Part shown: positions 21,677 to 33,000 of the stretch, piece after piece
Position numbering within the stretch: the stretch's first letter is position 1
Layout: every line of letters starts with the position of its first letter
Assembly: GCA_028095005.1 (NCBI GenBank)
Contig: CM051459.1
Location: 271,517,229-271,581,228 of the forward strand
DNA: 64,000 nucleotides
Direction: 5' to 3'
From: Rhynchospora pubera
Lineage: Eukaryota; Streptophyta; Magnoliopsida; Poales; Cyperaceae
Position numbers and translations under genes: made by a program
The notes under the pieces: generated by a model
What the model was told of the DNA's origin: nothing
Database searches by the model: none
What the model saw: the letters and a program-made list of their open reading frames with translations, nothing else

Positions 21677-22554
21677 ATCAGATTTTTCTTTTATTGAAAT
21701 AAACGGATTTTATTTCATTTGATTGGAATGTTTATATTATTAGATCCAACAAAATTAAAAAAAATGAATTCTGATCAAATAAAATAAAATAAATTCTTGC
21801 CTAAAAATCATTTTGATAAAAAACAATACACATATATAACTGAGTGTAATTAATAATCAAGTTTTTTATAGTCTCCGACAGTGTTCTAAATTTGTGTCGT
21901 GTCGTGTCAAACACGCCGTGTCCGGATTATTATCGTTTTGTGATGTGTCGTGCCGTGTCTAAATATTTCACGTACCGTATCGTGTCGTGTCTTAAGAGAT
22001 GGGCACAACACCCCTAAGGACACAAGCACACGGCACGTCTCGAGTCCTCGTGTTGTGTCGTACCGTATTTTCTTTAAACGTGTCGTGCCTTGTCGTGTTT
22101 GAATATGTTTGAATTTCATAAAATATAGTTATATATACATAAGCATATGGATGAATTTGACATTCAAACTATTTATCCTTAAAAATAGACAATATAAGGA
22201 TTTTTGTTATTATTTCATAACATTTACTATCTTTGATCATGATTATAAACTTATTATGTCTCTTAGATTGTGTCGTACCGTGTCTCGTATCGTGTCGTGC
22301 AGTGTTCAGACACGCCATGGTTTTTAGAACACTAGTCCTGGATGACTGCTATAACTTAGCAGTTCCTAATTTCTTTAAGCATTTTTTCAGGGATTAAGCT
22401 CCTATTCAGCATCCACGTTAACATTTCATACAATTAGGAAAAGATAATCTGTTTCCAAAATAGTTCCAATTTTAGATACTGCTACGGACGGATGGATATA
22501 TTTTTCTTTTTATATGTAATGTATGATTTTTTTTTTGTCTTGTTTGCTTTTAAT
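21677..22554. repeat. 0.9-kb direct repeat, right copy
   Basis: Second copy of the 19694-20594 repeat, again containing the hAT-type MITE (21879-22334). It runs at its right end into a (TA)n tract with a hairpin element. Confidence 0.85.
21879..22334. mobile_element. hAT-type MITE rich in GTGTCGTGTCG, duplicate copy
   Basis: Same element as 19896-20370, carried along in the direct repeat. The first base of the left terminus has changed (CAGTG instead of TAGTG), and a few GTGTC units have been lost. Confidence 0.72.
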
Positions 22555-22569
22555 ATATATATATATATA

Positions 22570-22970
22570 GAGTTTAGCTACGGTGAGTCGCGACTCACAG
22601 ACCCTCCGGTGAGTCGCGACCAAAACTCCTAGATCTAGATCAAAATGACCGATCCAAACCGTCCAACATGATCTTCCTATTGAAATCTCCGTGCAAACCA
22701 AATTTTTTATTTTTTCAAAAATTTTAAGTATTTTTTTCGGATTTTTAAAAACTGATGTTTTTGAATGGTTCAGAACCAATTAGATTAACGATTTTCTAAA
22801 ATTTCAAAAAAATACTTAAAAATTTCGAAAAAATGAAAAATTTGGTCTACAAGGAGATTTCAATAGGAAGATCATATTGGACGGTTTGAATCGGTCATTT
22901 TGATCTAGATCTAGGAGTTTTTGTCGCGATTCACCGGAGGGTCCATGAGTAGCGACTCACCGTAGCTAAA

Positions 22971-22973
<3 letters not shown>
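22570..22973. mobile_element. (TA)n-embedded hairpin element, GAGTTTAGCTACGG family (404 bp)
   Basis: Near-perfect palindrome that starts GAGTTTAGCTACGGTGAGTC and ends in its inverted complement, with (TA)n tracts on both sides. The subterminal region contains the TGAGTCGCGACTCA palindrome, then AGATCTAGATC. The centre holds AAATTTTTTATTTTT / CGAAATTTTTAAG words shared with the elements at 39.9-40.8 kb. No coding capacity. Ends and target choice match the Mutator-like MITE group described for 39.5-41.2 kb. Confidence 0.85.
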
Positions 22974-23008
<35 letters not shown>

Positions 23009-23195
23009 TAATATGAGGTTTTTAATGGTATTGGTCACCAAAATACTTTAGACAGGATAAAAAATTGAACTTTTATGGGGAAAATATTCTGATTATTTTG
23101 AAAAAAAATAGTATTTCATTTTATAAAATAAATCCAAATTAGTTAACTAAAAAGTATATCAACCACGGTTGCAGTGGACCCGCAATTAATTAAGG

Positions 23196-23230
<35 letters not shown>

Positions 23231-23857
23231 TGATCTGCAAACTAAATATTATCTAATATAGTTTTAAAAATATTTTGGACTATTTTATAAAATGAAATTG
23301 ACTTATTTCCATTTTCAAAATAATAAGAATGTTTTTTTCCATAAAAAATAATTGAAATGTCAGAGTTTTGTAAAATTAATAGTGGAACATTTTGTGACTA
23401 TATCTTTGCGAGCCTTTTTTTATACGCTACAAAACAATTATTTTTTCTCATGCCATACCAGCTTAGTAAATTCCAACACTCCTGTGAGAGATTGGGCGGA
23501 TGTCAGATAAATCTGGAGACCATACAAATACTACATCTACATTTAATATAAATAGAAATAAAAAAAATTACAAGCAAAGAGCCAAAGATAACACTCACTG
23601 CCAATAAGATAAGGGGTAACGAAATGGGAATTTTCCTTTTTATTTTCTCATTCTCCGTCTAATCGATGGATATGCATTCGTCGAGCTAGGAATGTGGAAG
23701 GGAGTGTCATATGCTTAAGAAATTAGCGGAATTTCATGGTAATAAATTTGTTTCATCTACTGAAATTATGTGCTATTTTTTTGGAAAAAAAAACAAAAAA
23801 ATACACGAACCGTGGAAGCCAATATGTGTAGTTTGTAATTAAGGTGGAAGGACCATT
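22974..23857. other. AT-rich spacer with (TA)n tracts
   Basis: (TA)n tracts at about 22974-23005 and 23200-23226. No gene seen. The left border of the nuclease duplication is at about 23856. Confidence 0.6.
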
Positions 23858-24044
23858 TTGTTCAAATAATTCTTCGCAGTTTTTAGTATGCTAAGTTAGT
23901 TTTATCCGTTCACGTCTTTTAAGAAATTATCTAAAAGGCATCTTGAGGTGTTTTTATGGTGTATGTAGATTGTTTTGAAACGTCAAAAACATAATTATAT
24001 ATACGTCAGTGTTCAATTAAAAAGAAAATAAAAATATACGTATA

Positions 24045-24759
24045 TAGTGTTCTCTAATTATGCGTGTCGTGTCAAATACGATCGTGTTAGACTATTGTGT
24101 CGTGTCGGGTTGACACAAACTACTTTTTAATCGTGTTGTGTCGTGTCTTATTAAGTGGTGAGAAGTGGCAACACGACACGCATTCTGACACGATCGTGTC
24201 GTGTCGTGTCGAATAGTGTCAGAAATTTTTCTTTACTTTTTTATAAAAATTCATTAAAAATTATTGAAATATTAAAATAAAAAAATATTGTCGCCGTTTA
24301 TATAACTATTTTAAAAATTCAGTATATATATCACTACAAAAATTTCGATATATTTTTTAACATATAAATTGATAATTTTATATTTCTTTAATGCATCTGT
24401 TTGATGTTTGAACATATTTTAAAAATAAAATATTAAAAGAAATTCAAATACACGTAAAAAAAAACTAAGATTATAAACAAACTGAGAACTGATATATAAA
24501 AAATAATTTAAATAACGAAGTATTTATGGTTTATTAGCTATGATGTTATTTTTTATAATATTAAAAATTAAATTTGTGTTGTCAGGTCATGTTTGTGTTG
24601 TGTGTCGTGTCGAATCGTGTTAATTTTTCAGGATTCTCAACACAACACGATTATGACAACTGTGTCGTGCTAATTTCGTACTTTTATCGTATCGTATCGT
24701 GCCAACACGCATGTCGTGTCGTGCTAACACGATCGTGTCGTGTCATTTTGGAGAACCTA
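24045..24759. mobile_element. hAT-type MITE rich in GTGTCGTGTCG (715 bp), block A
   Basis: Starts TAGTGTTCTCTAATTATGCG, ends (inverted) TAGGTTCTCCAAAATGAC. Flanks TACGTATA (24037-24044) and TAGGTATA (24760-24767) agree at 7 of 8 positions. Interior of ACACGATCGTGT and CGTGTCGTGTC words. Related to, but longer than, the MITE at 19.9 kb. Confidence 0.78.
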
Positions 24760-25202
24760 TAGGTATAACAAGGTGCGATTTATCTTAAAATATTAGATTG
24801 CCACGTGTCGTGGGGTGAGCAAACTTTTTCTCAGTTCGTACAAGCAATTAAATGAGGCCGTTAATTAGTTGCTCAGTTAATCTATTATACTTGCACCATT
24901 TTTAGAATTAGAATTAACTAGAATACGTTCGTATTCTCCGTTAATTTCAATAGCGCCGTTCCGATTTTTCCTAAACTAGGCCCCCCGAAATACCCATACC
25001 GACCGACATAGAGACCTAAATTAAATATCCGATATTTCATATCGACATTCCATCCTTTTCGAAAAATTGTAACGTTAACTCTGCTCCGACTGTCAACACC
25101 GTAAACCTCCTAATTAAGACGAAATCGTGAGTGTGTGAGAGAGATCGTGAGAGAGAGCTAGCGAGAGAGAAAGAGGCATCAGGCATCAGACAAGACGAGA
25201 GC

Positions 25203-27472
25203 ATGACACAACTTGTAATGACCAAATTGATGCCGGTGCAGCTAGGCGATATGCCGGGTCCAATAATGCTCCCATTTGCTGCACGAAACCCTTTCCAAAC
25301 TCACCCGAAACTATTTCCTCCATTTTGGGCACCTCTGCCCCAAATTCTACCCCCGACAGTTTTCTCCTTCGCCACCACATACCATACACCCCATCTTCCA
25401 CCAAGGACATCAATTAATGTGGTCCAAACGTGCACACCGGTACAACCTGTGGATCAAAGTTTCTGTGAAATTGACACTCTGCCGGTATATATATATATAA
25501 GCCAAACTCTTCATTCATTAAGTGTATCTCATTATTTAAGCAGTAATAATTGTGTCGCAAAAGTTACATTTTATGAAAATATCATCAGTCCAATAAGCGT
25601 CCAGACTCACACTTTCTTGAAACCCTTTTTTTGTTTGAGGCTCAGGGCAAAGTACCACATGGACAGGTATTTCATTAAAAAAAAAGTAACTGTTACAAAT
25701 ATAGGTAAGAAAGCCGAAAATAGAAACCAAAAAGACTATACAAAAGAAGAAATTAAAGCTAAAAAAATAAAGGAAAAAAACTAAAAAGTGAAAACACTTA
25801 CAAAGAACAAAAAAAAATAAAAATTAAAAGACACTAATCCATGGCCTCCCAAGAGAAAACAAGTGACCTTTCTTGAAACTATTAACAATGGAGTCATTGA
25901 CTAATTAACGTTCTTGCAGGTGAATGCAAAACTGGTTGGGGATGGTGATGGAATGATCATCCATGTTGATGCATTAGAACCAGGAGAAGCAGTTAGATTA
26001 CCACGAGAGGTGTACAATGCTACTGTGGCAAGGAAGCATGCCAAAGTAGCAAGAAATTTTGTTGAAGCCGATGCGCTGCATGATACTATCACCAGAGCAG
26101 GATACAGGTGAGATTAGCTCTTCATATGAAAAGAATATTTTAGAACTTATTTGAAGGCCTATGGACGGGCTTAACTCACAGAATTAAATTAGTAAATAGT
26201 ATATCTTAGCTAATTAACAAAGAGGGCATATATGCAATAATACACAAATTTAATGTTCCTCGTATATACATACTTTTCTAGTAAAAGGAAGTTCACCAAA
26301 GTGTTGCGGTTCCCACAAGAATTCTGTTTGGACCACTGAACCAGTAGATGCAACTATAGAAAATGTTCCAGAAACAATGGTGTGATAAAAGCCAATATAA
26401 CATGTTAGCCAAACCAGAGCTTCGGAGTATGTTTTACTTTCAGCTTTGCATTCTTATTAATGGCTTGTTGTACCTAGGTTAATTTCTAGTGTTTGTATTT
26501 GCTCTGTAGTCCTCTTCAGCTTAATTAGCAACATATATTATAGTGCACAGAGAAATATAAAAATGGTTCAAACTACTAATGAAAGAGATGTTTCGTGCTA
26601 ACCTTTGTTCTAGTAGGTAATCCATGCCAACTTATATCTGTTGTATCTTTATCTCTTGCTTTGTAATTGTAGAGTCATAAAAGGGCCAATGAATGAAGAA
26701 ATACTTGCAAAGGAGTACAGAGTCCGGCTCAAGTATGCATCTTATTTTTCTTTTGTTTTGTTCAACAATTATATTTCCATGTAATATTTAAACTGCTAGC
26801 TCTGTTTAGTTGTGCCCCGGTATAATAATAATTTGGTAACTCATCCTCAGGACTTTGTTTAATCTAAAATGCATCATGTGTAGGGGAATAGACGCACCCG
26901 AGATGGGGATGAGTTATGGAGAAGAGGCCAAACAAGCTCTTAGAGAACTCATCGGGGGAAGAATTCTCAAATTGTTGGTCTATGGCATTGATCCCTATGG
27001 CCGTCTCCTTGCAGATGTGTATGCCGATGGACTCTTCATACAAGTAAGTAATTCATTAATAAATTTGATGTGATTTCAAGTCATTTGCTCCATGCATTTA
27101 ATTTTGTGAACCCACAGGTATATCTATTTGAAATTAAACTGATTACATGGTTGGCATCTAATGGTACAGGAAATCATGTTAAAGGAAGGCCATGCATGGC
27201 ACTATGAACATTTCGATCCACGTCCCCAATTTGCTGAGGTTGGCCTGAAACATTTCTATTTGCTACATTTACAAGTCTGTCTTCTTCCCATCAATCAATG
27301 AAGAGTACAACCAACTGTTTTTCTAACTTTTCTTGACAATATCTATATATTTTTTTGTTAGTGGCAATCAGAGGCGCGCATCACTAGAAAAGGCCTTTGG
27401 GCTTCTCCAAAGCCACAACCTCCGTGGGATTACAAGAGAGAAGAGCGAAGGAAGAAAAGCTGTAAACACTGA
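25203..27472 (+). CDS. Staphylococcal-like nuclease (plant CAN type), six exons, 289 aa, intact copy A
   Basis: Exons 25203-25484, 25920-26107, 26673-26732, 26884-27043, 27170-27238 and 27362-27472. All introns are GT..AG and phases agree. The joined product is 289 aa. From about residue 90 it follows plant Ca2+-dependent nucleases CAN1/CAN2: IDTLPVNAKLVGDGDGM, ITRAGYR, NEEILAKEYRVRLKGIDAPE, YGEEAKQ, DPYGRLLADVYADGLFIQEIM, LKEGHAWHY, and a Trp-rich end. The catalytic residues of staphylococcal nuclease have counterparts (Arg in RLKGIDAPE, Asp and Glu in the same motif, Arg in DPYGR). The family cleaves RNA and single-stranded DNA with calcium. The first exon (94 residues, Pro-rich) does not resemble the usual N-terminal helical part or its myristoylation start (MG), so localisation may differ. 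The longer upstream frame begins only with GTG; ATG 25203 is the first ATG in frame. Confidence 0.9.
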
Positions 27473-27519
27473 GAATATAGATTTAAGATATCAGCTGTTG
27501 GAATAATCTGAAAGATGAG

Positions 27520-27645
27520 ACTGTAGTTTACTTTTTTAGGGTCTTTTTTAAATTTTTTTGATGGTCGACTGTAGTTTATTTTTTTAGGGTCTTTTTAAAA
27601 TTTTTTTGAGGGTCGACTGTAGTTTATTTTTTAGTGGTAGATCTA
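27520..27645. repeat. 48-bp tandem repeat 3' of nuclease copy A (about 2.5 units)
   Basis: Units begin ACTGTAGTTTA and end GAGGGTCG or GATGGTCG, with a TTTTTTAGGGTCTTTTT core. About two and a half units here, about four and a half in block B (32520-32735), so the array changed length after the duplication. Confidence 0.8.
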
Positions 27646-27896
27646 GTGGAATAACAGAGTAGACCTACAAGGCTACAACACATTGATTATTAATATTTTA
27701 ATCTATTTGGATCAATCTTACAATTATACTATATGTGGACAGTTTTTTTTTCATCAAATTATAACGATAAATTAACTAATGGTGAAACCAATTAATATTT
27801 TTTTGAATTATATTTAATAATAGAGCTAGATCTTCAATTTTACAAGTTTTATAGTTAGAGATTCAAAGTTTGTCTCGGTTTATGTGAGGAAAAATA

Positions 27897-28863
27897 TGCT
27901 TAATATCCAAACCGTATTTGTATCCGTATCCGGACATAACCATATTCGTATTCGTATCCGACAAAAAAATATAGATGTGGATATGGTTTGACCACTATCT
28001 GATACGTATTCATATTTGGTCTTTATCCGAACCGTTTTCAGTCTTAATTAAAAGCAATGATACAAGATGATTAACCTAATTAATTACTCATCTAGTGCTC
28101 TAGAAATTTTTTTTGACTTGATAAACTAAATTTTTATTAGTTAGATTGTCTTATAATAACATTTTAACTAGATTAATAACATAATATGATGATAATATAA
28201 AATTAATTATTCATTTTCTTAATTTATATATATATATTTGTTTTTGTTTTAATATCTGAAATATATCCGTATTTATATCCGTATCCCGCAATATTCGATT
28301 CGTATTCGTATCCGCTTAACATCCGAACTGTATTCGTATCCGTATTCGTATTCGTATTTTTCATCCCACGAACATGCCATTAGATTGGGCCTTCACCTTA
28401 TGACGGCAGACCGCCTCCGCCTGACCGGTCTCCTGTACACCCTGATCGGACATGAAATTTTTCCATTTGGAGTTTTAATTAAATACAAGACAATGACATT
28501 TGATCTCTCATAACTAACACCAGATCTAAAGTTTCGGACTTCAATAAAACTCCTGATTTATGTGACTTCATGAAACAAAAAAGAATTTTTGACTATGCAA
28601 TTTGGATGGTATTGATATGTGTATAGCCTTACAGAAAACAAAGATGTATTATAGTACAGGCACAATTTGCTTCTTGTGCTGCAATATATTTGTGGTTTGC
28701 TAAAGGCTTGTGACAAGTAATTTAGTTTTGCTTGGAGAACAGGACTAAAGGCTGGATTAGATTTCAAATGTTTTTTTATGAACTTTGAAGTTCTTTTTTA
28801 ATGTTGTAACTAATGTTGTCTTCTGTTGGGGATGATTTGTGGCTATTTTGATTTTAGTGTACA
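27897..28863. other. Unique spacer between nuclease blocks with a degenerate repeat
   Basis: About 27900-28375 holds many TATCCG and ATTCGTATCCG words and ends in TTTTTCATCCCA, typical of old MITE remnants. I could not find a matching left terminus. The remainder (28380-28860) has no recognisable gene. Confidence 0.5.
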
Positions 28864-29047
28864 TTTGTTCAAATAATTCTTCGCAGTTTTTAGTATGCTA
28901 AGTTAGTTTTATCCGTTCACGTTTTTTAAGAAATTATCTAAAAGGCATCTTGAGGTGTTTTTATGGTGTATGTAGATTGTTTTGAAACGTCAAAAACATA
29001 ATTATACGTCAGTGTTCAATTAAAAAGAAAATAAAAATACACGTATA

Positions 29048-29772
29048 TAGTGTTTTCCAATTGTGCGTGTCGTGTCAAATACGATCGTGTTAGACTATTG
29101 TGTCGTGTCGGGTTGACACAAACTACTTTTTAATCGTGTTGTGTCGTGTCTTATTAAGTGGTGAGAAGAGACAACACGACATGCATTCTGACACGATCGT
29201 GTCGTGTCGTGTCGAATCGTGTAAGAAATTTTTCTTAACTTTTTATAAAAATTCATTAAAAATTATTGAAATATTAAAATAAAAAATATTGTCGCGGTTT
29301 ATATAACTATTTTACAAATTTAGTATATATATCACTAAAAAATTTCGATATATTTTTTTAACATATTAATTGATAATTTTATATTTATTAATGCATCTGT
29401 TTGATGTTTGAACATATTTTAAAAATAAAATATTAAAAGAAATTCAAATACACGTTAAAAAAAAACTAAGATTATAAACAAACCGAGAACTGATATATAA
29501 TAAATAATTTAAATAACGAAGTATTTATGGTTTATTAGCTATGATGCTATTTTTTATAATATTAAAAATTAAATTTGTATTGTCATGTCGTGTTTGTGTT
29601 GTGTTGCGTGTCGAATCGCGTCGTGTCGAACCATGTTAATTTTTCAGAATTCTCAACACAACACGATTATGACAACCGTGTCGTTCTAATTCCGTACTTT
29701 TGTCGTATCGTATCGTATCGTGCCAACGTGTCGTGTTAACACGATCGTGTCGTGTCATTTTTGGAAAACCTA
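29048..29772. mobile_element. hAT-type MITE rich in GTGTCGTGTCG, block B copy
   Basis: Copy of 24045-24759 within the duplicated block, starting TAGTGTTTTCCAA. The flanks CACGTATA and TAGGTATA have drifted by one more base than in block A. It predates the segmental duplication. Confidence 0.78.
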
Positions 29773-30215
29773 TAGGTATAACAAGGTGCGATTTATCTTA
29801 AAATATTAGATTGCCACGTGTCGTGGGGTGAGCAAACTTTTTCTCAGTTCGTACAAGCAATTAAATTAGGCCGTTAATTAGTTGCTCAGTTAATCTATTA
29901 TACTTGCACCATTTTTAGAATTAGAATTAACTAGAATACGTTCGTAATCTCCGTTAATTTCAATAGCGCCGTTCCGATTTTTCCTAAACTAGGCCCCCCG
30001 AAATACCCATACCGACCGACATAGAGACCTAAATTAAATATCCGATATTTCATATCGACATTCCATCCTTTTCGAAAAATTGTAACGTTAACTCTGCTCC
30101 GACTGTCAACACCGTAAACCTCCTAATTAAGACGAAATCGTGAGTGTGTGAGAGAGATCGTGAGAGAGAGCTAGCGAGAGAGAAAGAGGCATCAGGCATC
30201 AGACAAGACGAGAGC

Positions 30216-32479
30216 ATGACACAACTTGTAATGACCAAATTGATGCCGGTGCAGCTAGGCGATATGCCGGGTCCAATAATGCTCCCATTTGCTGCACGAA
30301 ACCCTTTCCAAACTCACCCGAAACTATTTCCTCCATTTTGGGCACCTCTGCCCCAAATTCTACCCCCGACAGTTTTCTCCTTCGCCACCACATACCATAC
30401 ACCCCATCTTCCACCAAGGACATCAATTAATGTGGTCCAAACGTGCACACCGGTACAACCTGTGGATCAAAGTTTCTGTGAAATTGACACTCTGCCGGTA
30501 TATATATATATAAGCCAAACTCTTCATTCATTAAGTGTATCTCATTATTTAAGCAGTAATAGTTGTGTCGCAAAAGTTACATTTTATGAAAATATCATCA
30601 GTCCAATAAGCGTCCAGACTCACACTTTCTTGAAACCCTTTTTTTGTTTGAGGCTCAGGGCAAAGTACCACATGGACAGGTATTTCATTAAAAAAAAAAG
30701 TAACTGTTACAAATATAGGTAAGAAAGCCGAAAATAGAAACCAAAAAGACTATACAAAAGAAGAAATTAAAGCTAAAAAAATAAAAGAAAAAAACTAAAA
30801 AGTGAAAACACTTACAAAGAACAAAAAAAAAAAAAATTAAAAGACACTAATCCATGGCCTCCCAAGAGAAAACAAGTGACCTTTCTTGAAACTATTAACA
30901 ATGGAGTCATTGACTAATTAACGTTCTTGCAGGTGAATGCAAAACTGGTTGGGGATGGTGATGGAATGATCATCCATGTTGATGCATTAGAACCACGAGA
31001 AGCAGTTAGATTACCACGAGAGGTGTACAATGCTACTGTGGCAAGGAAGCATGCCAAAGTAGCAAGAAATTTTGTTGAAGCCATGCGCTGCATGATACTA
31101 TCACCAGAGCAGGATACAGGTGAGATTAGCTCTTCATATGAAAAGAATATTTTAGAACTTATTTGAAGGCCTATGGACGGGCTTAACTCGCAGAATTAAA
31201 TTAGTAAATAGTATATCTTAGCTAATTAACAAAGAGGGCATATATGCAATAATAAACAAATTTAATGTTCCTCATATATACATACTTTTCTAGTAAAAGG
31301 AATTTCACCAAAGTGTTGCGGTTCCCACAAGAATTCTGTTTGGACCACTGAACCAGTAGATGCAACTATAGAAAATGTTCTAGAAACAATGGTGTGATAA
31401 AAGCCAATATAACATGTTAGCCAAACCAGAGCTTCGGAGTCTGTTTTACTTTCAGCTTTGCATTCTTATTAATGGCTTGTTGTACCTAGGTTTCTAGTGT
31501 TTGTATTTGCTCTGTAGTCCTCTTCAGCTTAATTAGCAACATAATAGTGCACAGAGAAATATAAAACTGGTTCAAACTACAAATGAAAGAGATGTTTCGT
31601 GCTAACCTTTGTTCTAGTAGGTAATCCATGCCAACTTATATCTGTTGTATCTTTAACTCTTGCTTTGTAATTGTAGAGTCATAAAAGGGCCAATGAATGA
31701 AGAAATACTTGCAAAGGAGTACAGAGTCCGGCTCAAGTATGCATCTTATTTTTTTTTGTTTTGTTCAACAATTATATTTCCATGTAATATTTAAACTGCT
31801 AGCTCTGTAACTTGTGCCCCGGTATGATAATAATTTGGTAAGTCATCCTCAAAACATTGTTTAATCCAAAATGCATCATGTGTAGGGGAATAGACGCACC
31901 TGAAATGGGGATGAGTTATGGAGAAGAGGCCAAACAAGCTCTTAGAGAACTCATCGGGGGAAGAATTCTCAAATTGTTGGTCTATGGCATTGACCCCTAT
32001 GGTCGTCTCCTGGCAGATGTGTATGCCGATGGACTCTTCATACAAGTAAGTAATTCATTAATAAGTTCGTGTGATTTCAAGTCATTAGTTCCATGCTTTT
32101 AATTTTGTGGACCCATTGGAATATCTATTGAAATCAAAATAATCACGTTTTTGGTATCTAATGGTACAGGAAATAATGTTGAAGGAGGGCCATGCATGGC
32201 ACTATGAACACTTCGATCCACGTCCCCAATTTGCTGAGGTTGGCCTGAAACTTTTCTATTTGCTACTTTTACAATTCTGTCTTCTTTCCATGAATCAATG
32301 AGGAGTTTATAAACCAACTGTTTTTCTAACTTTTCTTGACAATATCTATTTTTTTTTTTTTTGGTCAGTGGCAAGCAGAGGCGCGCATCACTAGAAAAGG
32401 CCTTTGGGCTTCTCCAAAGCCACAACCTCCGTGGGATTACAAGAGAGAAGAGCGAAGGAAGAAAAGCTGTACACATTAA
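30216..32479 (+). pseudogene. Staphylococcal-like nuclease copy B with 1-bp frameshift in exon 2
   Basis: Exon equivalents 30216-30497, 30933-31119, 31677-31736, 31886-32045, 32170-32238 and 32369-32479. All splice borders are kept. Exon 2 is 187 nt instead of 188: the intact gene reads GAAGCCGATGCGC, here GAAGCCATGCGC (base lost at 31082/31083). After VARNFVEA the frame shifts and, if exon 2 is spliced normally, the catalytic RLKGIDAPE and DPYGR parts are read out of frame. Apart from this the copy is nearly identical to copy A (for example one Gly-to-Arg change in EPGEAV). Either a very young pseudogene or an assembly/sequencing error. Confidence 0.85.
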
Positions 32480-32519
32480 GAATATAGATTTAAGATATTT
32501 GGAATAATCTGAAAGATGA

Positions 32520-32735
32520 GACTGTAGTTTATTCTTTTAGGGTCTTTTTAAAATTTTTTTGAGGTTCGACTGTAGTTTATTTTTTTAGGGTCTTTTTAAA
32601 ATTTTTTTGAGGTTCGGCTGTAGTTTATTTTTTAGGGTCTTTTTAAAATTTTTTTGAGGTTCGGCTGTAGTTTACTTTTTAAGGTCTTTTTAAAATATTT
32701 TTGAGGGTCGACTGTAGTTTATTTTTTAGTGGTAG
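32520..32735. repeat. 48-bp tandem repeat 3' of nuclease copy B (about 4.5 units)
   Basis: Same unit as at 27520, expanded by about two units. The interior units carry the shared variant GAGGTTCGGCTGTAG, consistent with local duplication of an internal unit. Confidence 0.8.
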
Positions 32736-33000
32736 ATCTAGTGGAATAGCAGGGTAGACCTACAAGGCTACAACACATTGATTATTAATATTTTAATCTA
32801 TTTGGATCAATCTTACAATTATACTAAATGTGCACAGTTTGTTTTTTCATCAAATCATAACGAATTAACGATAAATTAACTAATCGTGAAACCAATTAAT
32901 ATTTTTTTGAATTATATTTAATAATAGTGCTAGATCTTCAATTTTACAAGTTTTATAGTTAGAGATTCAAAGTTTGTGTCGGTTTATGTGAGGAAAATAT

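Larger units (their letters stand above)
23856..27896. repeat. Tandem segmental duplication, block A (nuclease locus)
   Basis: Matches 28864-33000 nearly base for base, including introns, upstream region and one hAT-type MITE. The offset is about 5.01 kb at the gene start and 5.00 kb at exon 5, because of small indels. Unique sequence of about 970 bp separates the blocks. High identity in introns points to a recent event. Confidence 0.9.
28864..33000. repeat. Tandem segmental duplication, block B (nuclease locus)
   Basis: Second copy of block A. It includes the same hAT-type MITE at 29048-29772 and the whole nuclease gene, here frameshifted. The right border is where TATGTGAGGAAAA diverges from block A. 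Confidence 0.9.

Noticed and set aside
19694..22554. LTR retrotransposon with 0.9-kb LTRs
   Set aside because: No TG...CA ends, no primer-binding site or polypurine tract, no gag-pol; the interior is a LINE end.
22510..22779. 89-aa frame (and similar ones at 40189 and 40553)
   Set aside because: These lie within arms of the palindromic hairpin elements and read the same repeat in each copy.
24574..24762. Cys-rich frame in the GTGTCGTGTCG repeat
   Set aside because: A product of the MITE's simple internal repeats.
25131..25784. 217-aa frame overlapping nuclease exon 1 (and its 192-aa twin at 30144)
   Set aside because: It begins with GTG and runs through the GT splice donor into intron 1; the joined six-exon product explains the conserved sequence better.
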